From the NCBI GenBank assembly GCA_934692485.1, contig CAKUTX010000006.1:1-64000 (forward strand): a stretch of DNA of 64,000 bases, given 5' to 3'. The notes below the pieces were generated by a model that did not search any database, had not been told where the DNA came from, and was given only the letters and a program-made list of their open reading frames with translations. Shown here in pieces: positions 16,863-24,860 of this stretch. The position numbers and the translations under genes were made by a program. Position 1 is the first letter of the stretch, and each line of letters begins with the position of its first letter. The stretch comes from an uncultured Candidatus Melainabacteria bacterium (GTDB lineage: Bacteria; Cyanobacteriota; Vampirovibrionia; Gastranaerophilales; Gastranaerophilaceae).

Positions 16863-19541
16863 ATGAGTGGAAAACGTGTATGGTTATTCAAAGAAGGTAA
16901 CGCTGATATGCGAAACCTTTTAGGCGGTAAAGGGGCAAACCTTGCCGAAATGACAAATTTAGGATTGCCAGTACCTCCGGGATTAACAATCACTACAGAA
17001 ACCTGTATGGATTACATTAATCACGGGAATAAAATGCCTGACAAGCTTATGGATGAAGTGAAAGATGCACTTCACATTGTAGAAACTCAAGCAGGCAAAA
17101 AATTTGGAGACGCAGAAAACCCACTCCTAGTATCAGTTCGTTCTGGTGCAAGACTTTCAATGCCTGGTATGATGGAAACTATTCTTAACTTGGGATTGAA
17201 TGACCAAACTGTTGAAGGAATGATAAAATTAACTAAAAACCCTAGATTTTGTTATGATTCATACAGAAGATTTTTGACCATGTTTGGCTCTGTTGCTTGG
17301 GAAATAGACAGACAAAAATTTGAGGACTATCTGGATAAAATTAAAGAAGAAAAGGGCTACAAATCTGACACCGACTTGACTGCAGAAGATTGGAAATCTT
17401 TAATTCAACCGTACAAAGAACTAATCAAAAAAGAAACTGGAAAAGATTTTCCTCAAGACCCATACGTGCAATTGGAAGAATCTATTGAAGCAGTATTCCG
17501 TTCTTGGAACATTCCTCGAGCTGTTGCATACCGCGAACACTACAAAATTGATCACAATTACGGTACTGCCGTAAATGTTCAAACAATGGTATTCGGAAAC
17601 ATGGGAGATGATTGCGCAACAGGTGTATCATTTACCAGAAACCCTTCTACCGGAGAAAATAAATTTTACGGTGAATATCTGACAAATGCACAGGGAGAAG
17701 ACGTTGTTGCTGGTATCAGAACTCCTAAACCGATAGCTGAACTTGAACACGAAATGCCTGAATTATACAAACAATACGTAGATATTGCGAAAAAACTTGA
17801 AAAAGGTTACAAAGATGTTCAAGATATGGAATTCACAATTGAACGAGGAAAGTTGTGGATTTTGCAAACTCGTAATGGAAAAAGAACTGCTAAAGCATCA
17901 GTCCGAATTGCAGTAGAAATGTGCGAAGAAGGGATTATTGATAAAGAAAGAGCTGTCGAACTTGTTGACGCAAACCAACTTTACCAAGTATTACTCCCGG
18001 ACTTTGATTCAAAAGCTAAAAAAGAAGCTCATAAAATTGCACAAGGGCTTGCCGCATCTCCTGGAGCTGCCGTCGGTAAAATAGTATTTGATACGGAAGA
18101 AGCTGCAGAACGAGGGAAAACAGGTGAAAAAGTCATCCTAGTCAGAATTGAAACTTGCCCTGACGATATTCACGGAATGATTGAATCTCAAGGGGTTTTA
18201 ACTCTCAGAGGCGGAATGACTTCTCATGCCGCAGTTGTTGCAAAAGGAATGGGAAAACCTTGTGTAGCTGGATGTGAAGACTTATCAATTGACCTTAAAA
18301 ACGAAACACTAACCGCTGGTGATGGAACTGTTTATCACAAAAACGATATAATATCACTTGATGGCGGTACTGGAGAAGTTATGGAAGGCGCAATTCATCT
18401 TGTTCCTCCGACAATGGATGACAACTTTAAAAAATTATTCACTTGGGTTGACGACATAAAACTTCTTGGAGTTCGTGCAAACGCAGACACTCCAGCTGAT
18501 GTTGCAAAAGCTCTTGAACTTGGCGCTGAAGGTGTCGGACTTTGCAGAACAGAACACATGTTTATGGATCCTGAAAGACTCCCATGGGTTCAAAAAATGA
18601 TTATTGCAGGAACTCCAGAAGCTAGGAAAGAAGCATTAAATCACTTGCTACCAATGCAATACAGCGATTTCTATGCGATGTTTAAAGCGCTTGGTGAAAA
18701 ATCAATGACAATTCGACTCCTAGACCCACCTCTACACGAATTTTTACCTGACAAAGAAGAATTGATTGCAAAAGTTGCAACAAAAAAAGCTAAAGGTGAA
18801 AACTTCCAAGAAGATGAAAAACTTCTTAACATTGTAGAAGCAATGTCCGAATCTAACCCGATGATGGGGTTAAGAGGATGCCGTCTTGGACTTACGTATC
18901 CTGAAATTAATGAAATGCAAGTTAAAGCAATTTTCTATGCCGCTTGCGACCTGAAAAAAGAAGGATTAGACGTAAAACCTGAAATAATGATTCCTCTCGT
19001 AGGCCACGTTAACGAACTAAAAACAGTAAAATCTGTTCTTGAACGTGTTGCAAAAGAGGTTATGGATGAAAAAGGGGTCAGAGTTGACTACATGTTTGGT
19101 ACAATGATTGAAATTCCGCGTGCAGCACTGACTGCTGACCAAATCGCAGAACACGCTGAGTTTTTCTCTTTTGGAACAAACGACCTTACTCAAATGACAT
19201 TTGGATTTTCAAGAGATGATGCGGAAGGTAAATTCCTACAAAATTACGTGGAACAAAAAATTCTGCCGTCTAACCCGTTCTCAACTCTCGATCAAGAAGG
19301 CGTCGGACAACTCATGAAAATTGCACTTGAAAAAGCTCTGAAAGTTCGCCCACATCTGAAACGTGGTATATGCGGTGAACACGGCGGTGATCCAGCTTCA
19401 GTGAAATTCTGCCATAGAATAGGACTGAACTACGTGTCATGCTCACCTTTCAGAGTTCCACAAGCAAGACTTGCGGCTGCTCAGGCTGTAATTGAGTTTA
19501 AACACTCAAAAGATATTTCAATGCCGCTTGGTTGCAAATAG
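16863..19541 (+). CDS. ppdK: Pyruvate, phosphate dikinase
   Basis: Interconverts pyruvate, ATP and phosphate with PEP, AMP and pyrophosphate, a key step of PPi-linked glycolysis or gluconeogenesis in anaerobes. The 892-residue protein has the N-terminal ATP-grasp region (LLGGKGANLAEM; SVRSGARLSMPGMM), the phosphohistidine domain with LRGGMTSHAAVVAKGMG and catalytic His455, and the PEP-binding TIM barrel (LCRTEHMF, GLRGCRLG, SFGTNDLTQMTFG, and GICGEHGGDP near the C-terminus). Length is typical. AAAGGAG precedes the ATG. A 99-bp tandem array begins only four bases after the stop, before the terminator. Confidence 0.98.
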   Translation: MSGKRVWLFKEGNADMRNLLGGKGANLAEMTNLGLPVPPGLTITTETCMDYINHGNKMPDKLMDEVKDALHIVETQAGKKFGDAENPLLVSVRSGARLSMPGMMETILNLGLNDQTVEGMIKLTKNPRFCYDSYRRFLTMFGSVAWEIDRQKFEDYLDKIKEEKGYKSDTDLTAEDWKSLIQPYKELIKKETGKDFPQDPYVQLEESIEAVFRSWNIPRAVAYREHYKIDHNYGTAVNVQTMVFGNMGDDCATGVSFTRNPSTGENKFYGEYLTNAQGEDVVAGIRTPKPIAELEHEMPELYKQYVDIAKKLEKGYKDVQDMEFTIERGKLWILQTRNGKRTAKASVRIAVEMCEEGIIDKERAVELVDANQLYQVLLPDFDSKAKKEAHKIAQGLAASPGAAVGKIVFDTEEAAERGKTGEKVILVRIETCPDDIHGMIESQGVLTLRGGMTSHAAVVAKGMGKPCVAGCEDLSIDLKNETLTAGDGTVYHKNDIISLDGGTGEVMEGAIHLVPPTMDDNFKKLFTWVDDIKLLGVRANADTPADVAKALELGAEGVGLCRTEHMFMDPERLPWVQKMIIAGTPEARKEALNHLLPMQYSDFYAMFKALGEKSMTIRLLDPPLHEFLPDKEELIAKVATKKAKGENFQEDEKLLNIVEAMSESNPMMGLRGCRLGLTYPEINEMQVKAIFYAACDLKKEGLDVKPEIMIPLVGHVNELKTVKSVLERVAKEVMDEKGVRVDYMFGTMIEIPRAALTADQIAEHAEFFSFGTNDLTQMTFGFSRDDAEGKFLQNYVEQKILPSNPFSTLDQEGVGQLMKIALEKALKVRPHLKRGICGEHGGDPASVKFCHRIGLNYVSCSPFRVPQARLAAAQAVIEFKHSKDISMPLGCK

Positions 19542-19545
19542 GAAC

Positions 19546-19929
19546 GTAGCCGTTCCATCCGCCACTTAAAAATCGGTCAGATTTTAAAGAGATAGAACGC
19601 TTAACCCACAACTTGGATATTGGTGCGACTTTACGAGCCAAAGAGTAGCCGTTCCATCCACAACTTAAAAATCGGTCAGATTTTAAAGAGATAGAACGCT
19701 TAACCAACCACTTGAGTATTGGTACGACTTTGCAAACCAAAGAGTAGCCGTTCCATCCACAACTTAAAAATCGGTCGGATTTTAAAGAGATAGAACGCTT
19801 AACCAACCACTTGGGCATTGGTAGGCTTTGCGAACCAAAGAGTAGCCGTTCCATCCACAACTTAAAAATCGGTCAGATTTTAAAGAGATAGAACGCTTAA
19901 CCCACCACTTGGGCATTGGTAGGCTTTGA
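19546..19929. repeat. Four-copy tandem array of a 99-bp unit
   Basis: Units start with GTAGCCGTTCCATCC at 19546, 19645, 19744 and 19842 (99, 99, 98 and about 88 bp). Each unit contains an imperfect inverted repeat, CTTAAAAATC/GATTTTAAAG, nested in GTTCCATC/GATAGAAC, so each can form a hairpin. The sequence CGCTTAACCCACCAC also occurs, inverted, in the direct repeats at 28598-28953. The array occupies the ppdK 3' untranslated region. A minus-strand open frame through it only translates the repeat and is not credible. Confidence 0.93.
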
Positions 19930-19956
19930 CTGGCTATCAGGCAGTTGTAAAATCAC

Positions 19957-20013
19957 AAAAAGCGCTGTTCTCATACATTAGAAAAATTTCTAATATTAAG
20001 GATGGCGCTTTTT
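19957..20013 (+). terminator. Long hairpin terminator downstream of the array
   Basis: AAAAAGCGC (19957-19965) pairs with GCGCTTTTT (20005-20013), with an inner ATTAGAAA/TTTCTAAT stem. It probably ends the ppdK transcript. Confidence 0.55.
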
Positions 20014-20066
20014 AATACCAAAATTATACACAAGATTTATTGCACATCTTGGAAAATTTAACAACA

Positions 20067-20098
20067 AAAAAGAGTCGACTTTTCAATCGACTCTTTTT
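20067..20098 (-). terminator. Terminator of the HU gene
   Basis: AAAAAGAGTCGA pairs with TCGACTCTTTTT around an eight-base loop, just after the HU stop codon; T tails exist on both strands. Confidence 0.8.
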
Positions 20099-20118
20099 CA
20101 CTATATTCAAACTTTTAA

Positions 20119-20391
20119 CTATTTTACAAGTTCTTTAAAGTTTTTACCAGCTGAGAAAGCAGGAACTGTTTTTGCAGCGATTTTCAAAGGAGCACCTGTT
20201 TGAGGGTTTCTACCTGTTCTAGCAGCTCTTTTGCGAGGTTCGAATGTTCCGAAACCTACTAATGTAACTTTTTTACCTTTAGAAACTGTTTTTACGATTG
20301 TTTCCAATGTAGCTGCGATAATATCGCCAGTTGCTTTTTGAGAAACTTTTGCTTTTTTTGATACTTCTTTTACCAATTCTTCTTTGTTCAT
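20119..20391 (-). CDS. hup: HU-family DNA-binding protein
   Basis: A 90-residue nucleoid-associated protein that bends and compacts DNA. It starts at MNKEELVKEVSKKAKVSQ, seven bases or so after AAGGAGG; the longer frame upstream is not used. The HU signature GFGTFEPRKRAARTGRNPQTG is present apart from expected variation, with the tip Pro in NPQTG that intercalates DNA, followed by IAAKTVPAFSAGKNFKE. Length is exactly that of HU. It is monocistronic with its own terminator. Confidence 0.96.
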   Translation of the reverse strand: MNKEELVKEVSKKAKVSQKATGDIIAATLETIVKTVSKGKKVTLVGFGTFEPRKRAARTGRNPQTGAPLKIAAKTVPAFSAGKNFKELVK

Positions 20392-20589
20392 TATGAACCT
20401 CCTTTTTCCTTGTGCATACAGTACAGAAACCATTCTCTCTTACGCATGCTCGTGTCTCGACAAGATTTATTATAGCATTTTATACAAATTTGGCAAGTAT
20501 TTTTAGAAAAATTTTTCAAATATTTCACTTGCCATAATGGTTTTAGCGAACAAAGTCCTCTAAAAAGTCTACAAATAAAGGATTATAGG

Positions 20590-21462
20590 CTAATTATACG
20601 AATTAGGGTCCACCTTTGCAAATTTTACATCATTGTAAAAATATTGCAAAATTTGATATGCGTTATACCCTTGTTTTGCTAAATTATTTGCACCATGCTG
20701 TGACATTCCGACTCCATGACCATTTTTCTTTATATTGTCATCAAAAGAAGGAACGGATCTCAAATACGGCAAACTATTTCCCCAACTGTTTGTATTAGTT
20801 TTGCCACCAGCAGAAGCTGAATAATACGCACTAATAACCTTCATATTATACGTTAAAACAATACCTTTTGTTTGGTCTACAGCATAATTTGTATTTGATG
20901 TTTCAGCGGAAGCGCCTCTATATGCTTGGTCTTCCGGTGTATCTTTAAGGTCATAACCATATCTTGCGCGTTTGCCAAGATTTGCAAGAGCATAACTTCT
21001 TGCCGCAATTGCTTGAGCCTTATGAGCTTCTATATCCCAACTGGAAGGCATTTCAGATGGAACAACCCCTTTTATATAATCTTCAAGCGGAACATTGTTA
21101 ATAACCGTAAGTTTTCCACCTTTGTTTTGAACCATCAAAATTCCGCGATACCACCTGCTTTTATCACTAACAAAACCGGCACCAACGGGTTTTATAACAA
21201 TATTATCGGAATTTATTTTATAAAAAGTTCCTTTATAGCGGATTGCCATCAAGTTATGATAAGGTTTTATTTCATAACCTTTCATTGCCTCAAGGTCACA
21301 AACACTATGGTTTGTGTTTGCATCAATAATTATTCCCTTTACGGATGTCCCGATACCAATTGAATCGACTTCTGTTTGAAGCCCTATTTTTATTGCATAA
21401 CAAGGTGATGCAAAAACTTGCATAAAAAGTAATAACGAAAATATTAAAACAATCTTCTTCAC
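20590..21462 (-). CDS. SpoIID/LytB-domain protein
   Basis: SpoIID-type proteins remodel peptidoglycan, cleaving denuded glycan or acting as amidase enhancers. The protein (290 residues from the GTG) has a signal peptide (hydrophobic core LIFSLLLFMQVFA, cleavage near CYA-I) and the SpoIID domain: LEDYIKGVVPSEMPSSW (catalytic Glu in SEMP), EAHKAQAIAARSYAL, SAYYSASAGGKT and GHGVGMSQHGAN. An ATG exists at 21480, but I prefer the GTG at 21462 because TGTTATAAT ends six bases before it, giving a leaderless message. In a non-sporulating envelope context it probably works in cell-wall turnover. Confidence 0.88.
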   Translation of the reverse strand: MKKIVLIFSLLLFMQVFASPCYAIKIGLQTEVDSIGIGTSVKGIIIDANTNHSVCDLEAMKGYEIKPYHNLMAIRYKGTFYKINSDNIVIKPVGAGFVSDKSRWYRGILMVQNKGGKLTVINNVPLEDYIKGVVPSEMPSSWDIEAHKAQAIAARSYALANLGKRARYGYDLKDTPEDQAYRGASAETSNTNYAVDQTKGIVLTYNMKVISAYYSASAGGKTNTNSWGNSLPYLRSVPSFDDNIKKNGHGVGMSQHGANNLAKQGYNAYQILQYFYNDVKFAKVDPNSYN

Positions 21463-21468
21463 ACGATT

Positions 21469-21477
21469 ATTATAACA
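21469..21477 (-). promoter_or_regulatory. Leaderless extended -10 of the SpoIID-like gene
   Basis: TGT then TATAAT on the minus strand, six bases before GTG at 21462. The hexamer lies between the alternative ATG (21480) and the GTG. Confidence 0.5.
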
Positions 21478-21496
21478 CATTTCGACAAAAAAGTGT

Positions 21497-22135
21497 TTAA
21501 GTCATTCGGTCGATTTTTTTATTTTTAGGAGTTTTTATTCCCAAATTATCTTTAACTCTGTCCGCTATTGGTTCTCCGAGTTTTTGACCGATTGCATAAG
21601 AAGACATAGAGCCGCCTACAAACGTCAATCCTTTAATAACAGAGCCTACTTTACCTGTAAGTTTGTGTTTTTCCAAATATTCAAAAGCTGGTTTCAAGTA
21701 TTTATTTTCAGACATTTTTTGGATAAGATTTTTTACGGTTTTAGATGAAGCGACTTCATCATAATATTTTTTAATCATACCTTCACCGGCGAACATTGCT
21801 GATAAAGCAGCTGCTTCTGTCACACCTGTTCCGACTTTATCATCAGACATCGCAGTTTTAATTGCTCCGGAGGCACAAATTAACGGATTAACATTGTTTA
21901 TCGCGAACTGAGTAGCTTTTCCGGCATACTCAAAAGCTTTGTTTTGCTTAGCTAAATCAGAGAACACACTTAATGCGCTACGAGCAGTATTTGCGGCTAA
22001 ACCATCATACTTTGCCATTTCTTGAAGTAAACCGGCAATTTGTCCAAGAGTTACAGCACTTCTACCGATTTCACCGTTTTTGGTTTTATCGGCATTTCTA
22101 TATGCAAATATTCCTGATGCTACCGCACTGAACAT
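21497..22135 (-). CDS. Unknown protein, 212 residues
   Basis: No signal peptide is obvious, though residues 1-12 are mildly hydrophobic. The chain is Ala/Gly/Lys-rich and helical, with a glycine-rich hydrophobic stretch (about 168-185, VIKGLTFVGGSMSSYAIG) that could insert in a membrane, and a basic C-terminus. I recognise no domain. A weak AGGTG site precedes the ATG, and a CTTTATATA motif lies 30 bases upstream, shared with three other unknown genes in the window. Confidence 0.65.
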   Translation of the reverse strand: MFSAVASGIFAYRNADKTKNGEIGRSAVTLGQIAGLLQEMAKYDGLAANTARSALSVFSDLAKQNKAFEYAGKATQFAINNVNPLICASGAIKTAMSDDKVGTGVTEAAALSAMFAGEGMIKKYYDEVASSKTVKNLIQKMSENKYLKPAFEYLEKHKLTGKVGSVIKGLTFVGGSMSSYAIGQKLGEPIADRVKDNLGIKTPKNKKIDRMT

Positions 22136-22164
22136 TAAAATACACCTATTAAACTACACTACAC

Positions 22165-22176
22165 ATATATAAAGTA
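22165..22176 (-). promoter_or_regulatory. CTTTATATA motif upstream of the 21497-22135 gene
   Basis: Minus-strand TACTTTATATAT, preceded by TGAATAAAAT. It is 30 bases from the start codon and probably contains the -10 element. The same motif occurs at 37465, 55463 and 62158. Confidence 0.4.
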
Positions 22177-22246
22177 ATTTTATTCACAAAAATTGCATAT
22201 TTGTATAAAAAAATTTACATTTGTAATAAAACATCATGTCGTTGCC

Positions 22247-22700
22247 AAGCCGAGCAGAGGCACGAGCGGAGCGAGAGGTGAGCAAGAATCAACGGGTGCT
22301 ACGCACGTAGCCCACTGTGACAATATTGGTTCCTACCTCATACGTTGGTGCAGAGATGATTGCGAACGTTGCCGTTTAACGCGAGGCGCAGTTAAGTCGA
22401 ATGAAACTAGTTCCCTCGCCCCTCGAGGGAGAGCGGATTTGCGTACGGACGGAGCGAAACTTGTCCCCTCGCCCCTGGAGGGAGAGGGCTAGGGAGAGGG
22501 GGCAAAAGACTCTTTTAGAAAGTCCATGCGATGCTGAAACAAGTTCAGTATGACGGGAAAATATTCCTTTTCGGCAAAAGTAGCCAAACAAGTTCAGGGT
22601 GACGGTAGGTCTTGTCGGAATTGGACCCCTCACCCGTCCTTCGGACACCCTCTCCCACAAGGGGCGAGGGTAAAAAAATGGGGCGGAATGGAATTCCGCC
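22247..22700. repeat. Second mosaic of dispersed GC-rich repeat modules
   Basis: This 600-base gap downstream of prepilin B has no convincing gene. It contains, in the same order as 2052-2395: AAGCCGAGCAGAGG (from 22248), CTACGCACGTAG, CCCTCGCCCC...GGGAGAGCGG (22415-22440), CCCTCGCCCC...GGGCTAGGGAGAGGGGG (about 22467-22501), a TGCTGAAACAAGTTCAGTA palindrome, and CACCCTCTCCC...GGGGCGAGGG (about 22630-22671). It ends in the palindrome GGCGGAATGGAATTCCGCC (22682-22700). The 22364-22390 part matches the repeat inside the prepilin leaders. Confidence 0.8.
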
Positions 22701-22748
22701 ACGTCTGATATTATTTCCGCAAAAAGTTCCCGTGGTTAGCGCAGAACC

Positions 22749-24083
22749 CTACTCACCTAAGCAAAGCGCCTGAATGCTGCTGCTGTAGCGGTATTCTTCA
22801 CCCAATCCCGTGCTCGACGAGCTGAAGCCACGGGCGTACGGGTAGGCGTTATCGTTCTCCTCTCCCGACCAAACGACGAATGACGCTCCAGTGAAGCCAA
22901 GTGAAGAGGCTTTTGAGGTGTCTAAGGTTAAACCTGTTGTTTGACTATATTGAGGATATTTTGATGAGTTTATATATGATGTATTATATAAAACTTTTGC
23001 CAGTTCTATTAAATCTGCTTGTGTTGGCATTTTACTTACTCCGCCACATTGCTTTACAGCACCGGCCCAGTAATCATCATTATACCGACATCTTTGTATT
23101 CCCAGCTTATCTTTTTCTGATTCGCATTGAGCATATGTTAATGGTGTTGGAGTAAATGCTGCAGTGAAGCATTTTCCACCTGCTTCAATTGCACATTCTG
23201 TTCCCAAACCACTTGCCGGAGCTAACATTGTTACGTCTTTGCCTAATTTATTCGGTTTAGAGCTTCCGTTCCAGTCATAAACACCTGAAAGACAAGCTAA
23301 TGAGTTGGATTTTCCTGTAGAATTATCGTATTTTAGACCGCCATCATCTACGTTAAACTCACATTTTTTGTTGTAGCTCAAAATCATGCCTGTGCCATCA
23401 CCTGTAACAATTCCGACGGTATCTGCCCAATCTTCAGCATTATTTGAGATTTTTAGAGTCTTTGCAGTCTTTGTTTTTGAGATTTCCCAAGTTTTTCCTT
23501 CATCATTAAGCGTAACTTCTTGTGTAGGCCAACATTCGGCCAAATGTTCGTTATCGCAAATCTTGGCGATTTTCATATGCTTTGACATCTCTTGAACAAA
23601 TGCCATTGTTGTGCCGTAGCCCGTCAAACCGCTCTGTACAGCCATCTTATCTGTGACCTTACTAAGTTTTTGGTTGATGTTTTCAATCCTTTTTTGTTGA
23701 ATTCGGTCTTGGATATTAGTGATTAGTGCAGGCATTGTTAGTGCTGCGACAACTCCAATTATACCCAAAGTTATCAAAACTTCGGCTAGAGTGAAGGCTG
23801 CTTTTGTTTTAAAAATATCAACTGCGCCTCGCGTTAAACGGCACCGTTCGCAATCACAACGAAAACTCAACGTTTCCGTTGATTCTTGCTCACCTTTCGC
23901 TTCGCTCATGCCTCTGCTCGGCTTGGTGAAAGCTGCTTGGCGGTTTGAGGTTTTGTCCCCTCTCCCTAGCCCTCTCCCTCGAGGGGCGAGGGAATTAGCA
24001 CGACTCTGCGTATCCATTCCACTACTAACGGGAGTTGAGCTTAGAAGTACCCCCCCCCCGTTACAATTCTTAACATTCGGCAT
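22749..24083 (-). CDS. Type IV pilin-like protein B with lectin-like variable C-terminus
   Basis: A 444-residue pilin-like protein. It starts at an ATG nine bases after GGAGGA, then reads in frame through a 10-G tract (residues 9-11) and a repeat-derived leader that includes SLAPRGRGLGRG and the same CDCERCRLTRG segment as protein A. The pilin signal AAFTLAEVLITLGIIGVVAA begins near residue 95. The C-terminal part (about 335-444) resembles DUF1566 / C-type-lectin folds: KMPTQADLIELAKVLY, then FVVWSGEE, a Ser/Tyr/Asn-rich stretch, and ALCLGE. The C-terminal codons are strikingly GC-rich. Probably a surface-exposed pilus or pseudopilus subunit displaying a variable lectin-like tip; this is inference. 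Confidence 0.82.
   Translation of the reverse strand: MPNVKNCNGGGVLLSSTPVSSGMDTQSRANSLAPRGRGLGRGDKTSNRQAAFTKPSRGMSEAKGEQESTETLSFRCDCERCRLTRGAVDIFKTKAAFTLAEVLITLGIIGVVAALTMPALITNIQDRIQQKRIENINQKLSKVTDKMAVQSGLTGYGTTMAFVQEMSKHMKIAKICDNEHLAECWPTQEVTLNDEGKTWEISKTKTAKTLKISNNAEDWADTVGIVTGDGTGMILSYNKKCEFNVDDGGLKYDNSTGKSNSLACLSGVYDWNGSSKPNKLGKDVTMLAPASGLGTECAIEAGGKCFTAAFTPTPLTYAQCESEKDKLGIQRCRYNDDYWAGAVKQCGGVSKMPTQADLIELAKVLYNTSYINSSKYPQYSQTTGLTLDTSKASSLGFTGASFVVWSGEENDNAYPYARGFSSSSTGLGEEYRYSSSIQALCLGE
22774..22890 (-). repeat. Hypervariable C-terminal segment of protein B (DGR-like candidate)
   Basis: Flanks are nearly identical to those of the right-edge gene (21 identical bases at 22753-22773 versus 63832-63852; GTGAAGCC and a shared TTTTGAGGTGTCTAAGG on the other side), but the 117 bases between are divergent. 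Runs of AGC and GGC codons are what adenine mutagenesis of AAC codons would give. Confidence 0.4.
23825..23992. repeat. GC-rich repeats forming the coding leader of prepilin B
   Basis: Positions 23825-23925 match the prepilin A leader repeat. Positions 23957-23992 match the right-hand terminal inverted repeat of the DUF559 element (61167-61202) base for base. Read in frame it gives LAPRGRGLGRG in both proteins. Confidence 0.88.
24050..24059 (-). repeat. Poly-G tract (10 G) near the start of prepilin B
   Basis: Ten consecutive G on the coding strand, 24 bases after the ATG at 24083. With ten G the primary ATG is in frame with the pilin; nine or eleven would break this. Confidence 0.88.
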
Positions 24084-24216
24084 TATCTCAAATCCTCCAT
24101 CTTTTCAAGTTTTACTATATATATTATCATTTTAACAAATTTTTTAATTCTTTTCAAGTCTATGCAAAATGAACAAAAATTTTTTTATTTCGTTCTATTG
24201 ATAATAGAAGGAAAAA

Positions 24217-24225
24217 TGTTATAAT
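24217..24225 (+). promoter_or_regulatory. Leaderless extended -10 of the 24233 gene
   Basis: TGT then TATAAT, seven bases before the ATG. The only purine-rich stretch (AGAAGG) is upstream of the -10 and would not be transcribed. Confidence 0.55.
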
Positions 24226-24232
24226 ACAAATT

Positions 24233-24817
24233 ATGAAGAAACTATTTTTTATTCTTATGTTACTTTTAATCCCTATGTGCGCAAATTGCGAAAATTTGCC
24301 AAACGTTCAGTTGCAACTTCGGGATTATCACGGCATTATTATTCCAGCCGGAACTTTTGTACCGGTTATGAATGCTCAGGAAATCTCTACACAAAATTGC
24401 CAAGAAGGATATAAAGTTAAATTTGTTTCAACAAATGATTTATTTTTACACGATACAAACATTATTCCGAAAGATACTGAGTTTTTCGGCTATATTGAAA
24501 AGATTAACGACCCCGTTGTCGGCACAAATGCTGCCATGAAAATTCGAATATCAAAAATGGTTTATAAAGACGGATACGAACTCCCAGTCAAAGGTTACTT
24601 GTATAACTCAAATAACAATGTGTTTGGAGGCGGAATATCAGAACCTGTAAAATATCGACCTATGGCACAAAGACAACAGAAAATAAGAAAAACTACAATT
24701 CAAATGCTTCCATCATATGAAAGAAAAATGGGTGAACATACAACAATAGGAGCAGGCGCAAACGAAATTATAATACTGACATCGCCCGTGTGGATAACAC
24801 ATACCTTAACAAATTGA
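24233..24817 (+). CDS. Secreted protein preceding the TonB-like operon
   Basis: The 194-residue product has a signal peptide (KKLFFILMLLLIPMCANC, cleavage near ANC-EN; a lipoprotein-type Cys is possible but the lipobox is imperfect). The mature part has IIPAGTFVPVMNAQEIST and KDTEFFGYIEKI, a pattern of 'pore-lining/VirB10-like' beta domains in which a stable value is followed by an IP.GT turn. It shares this pattern with the next gene (VPAGQTVPVVVTTPISS). I would not name it further. A leaderless-type promoter lies directly upstream. Confidence 0.65.
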   Translation: MKKLFFILMLLLIPMCANCENLPNVQLQLRDYHGIIIPAGTFVPVMNAQEISTQNCQEGYKVKFVSTNDLFLHDTNIIPKDTEFFGYIEKINDPVVGTNAAMKIRISKMVYKDGYELPVKGYLYNSNNNVFGGGISEPVKYRPMAQRQQKIRKTTIQMLPSYERKMGEHTTIGAGANEIIILTSPVWITHTLTN

Positions 24818-24860
24818 CTTAAAATAAAATGTAAAATACAATGAGATAGAAAGGATTATT

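Noticed and set aside
19498-19860. 120-residue minus-strand open frame
   Set aside because: It only translates the 99-bp tandem repeat (RSISLKSDRFLS repeated) and has no ribosome site.
22749-24083. Presence of a complete DGR
   Set aside because: No reverse transcriptase or template repeat is in the window; only the variable-region-like pattern is reported.
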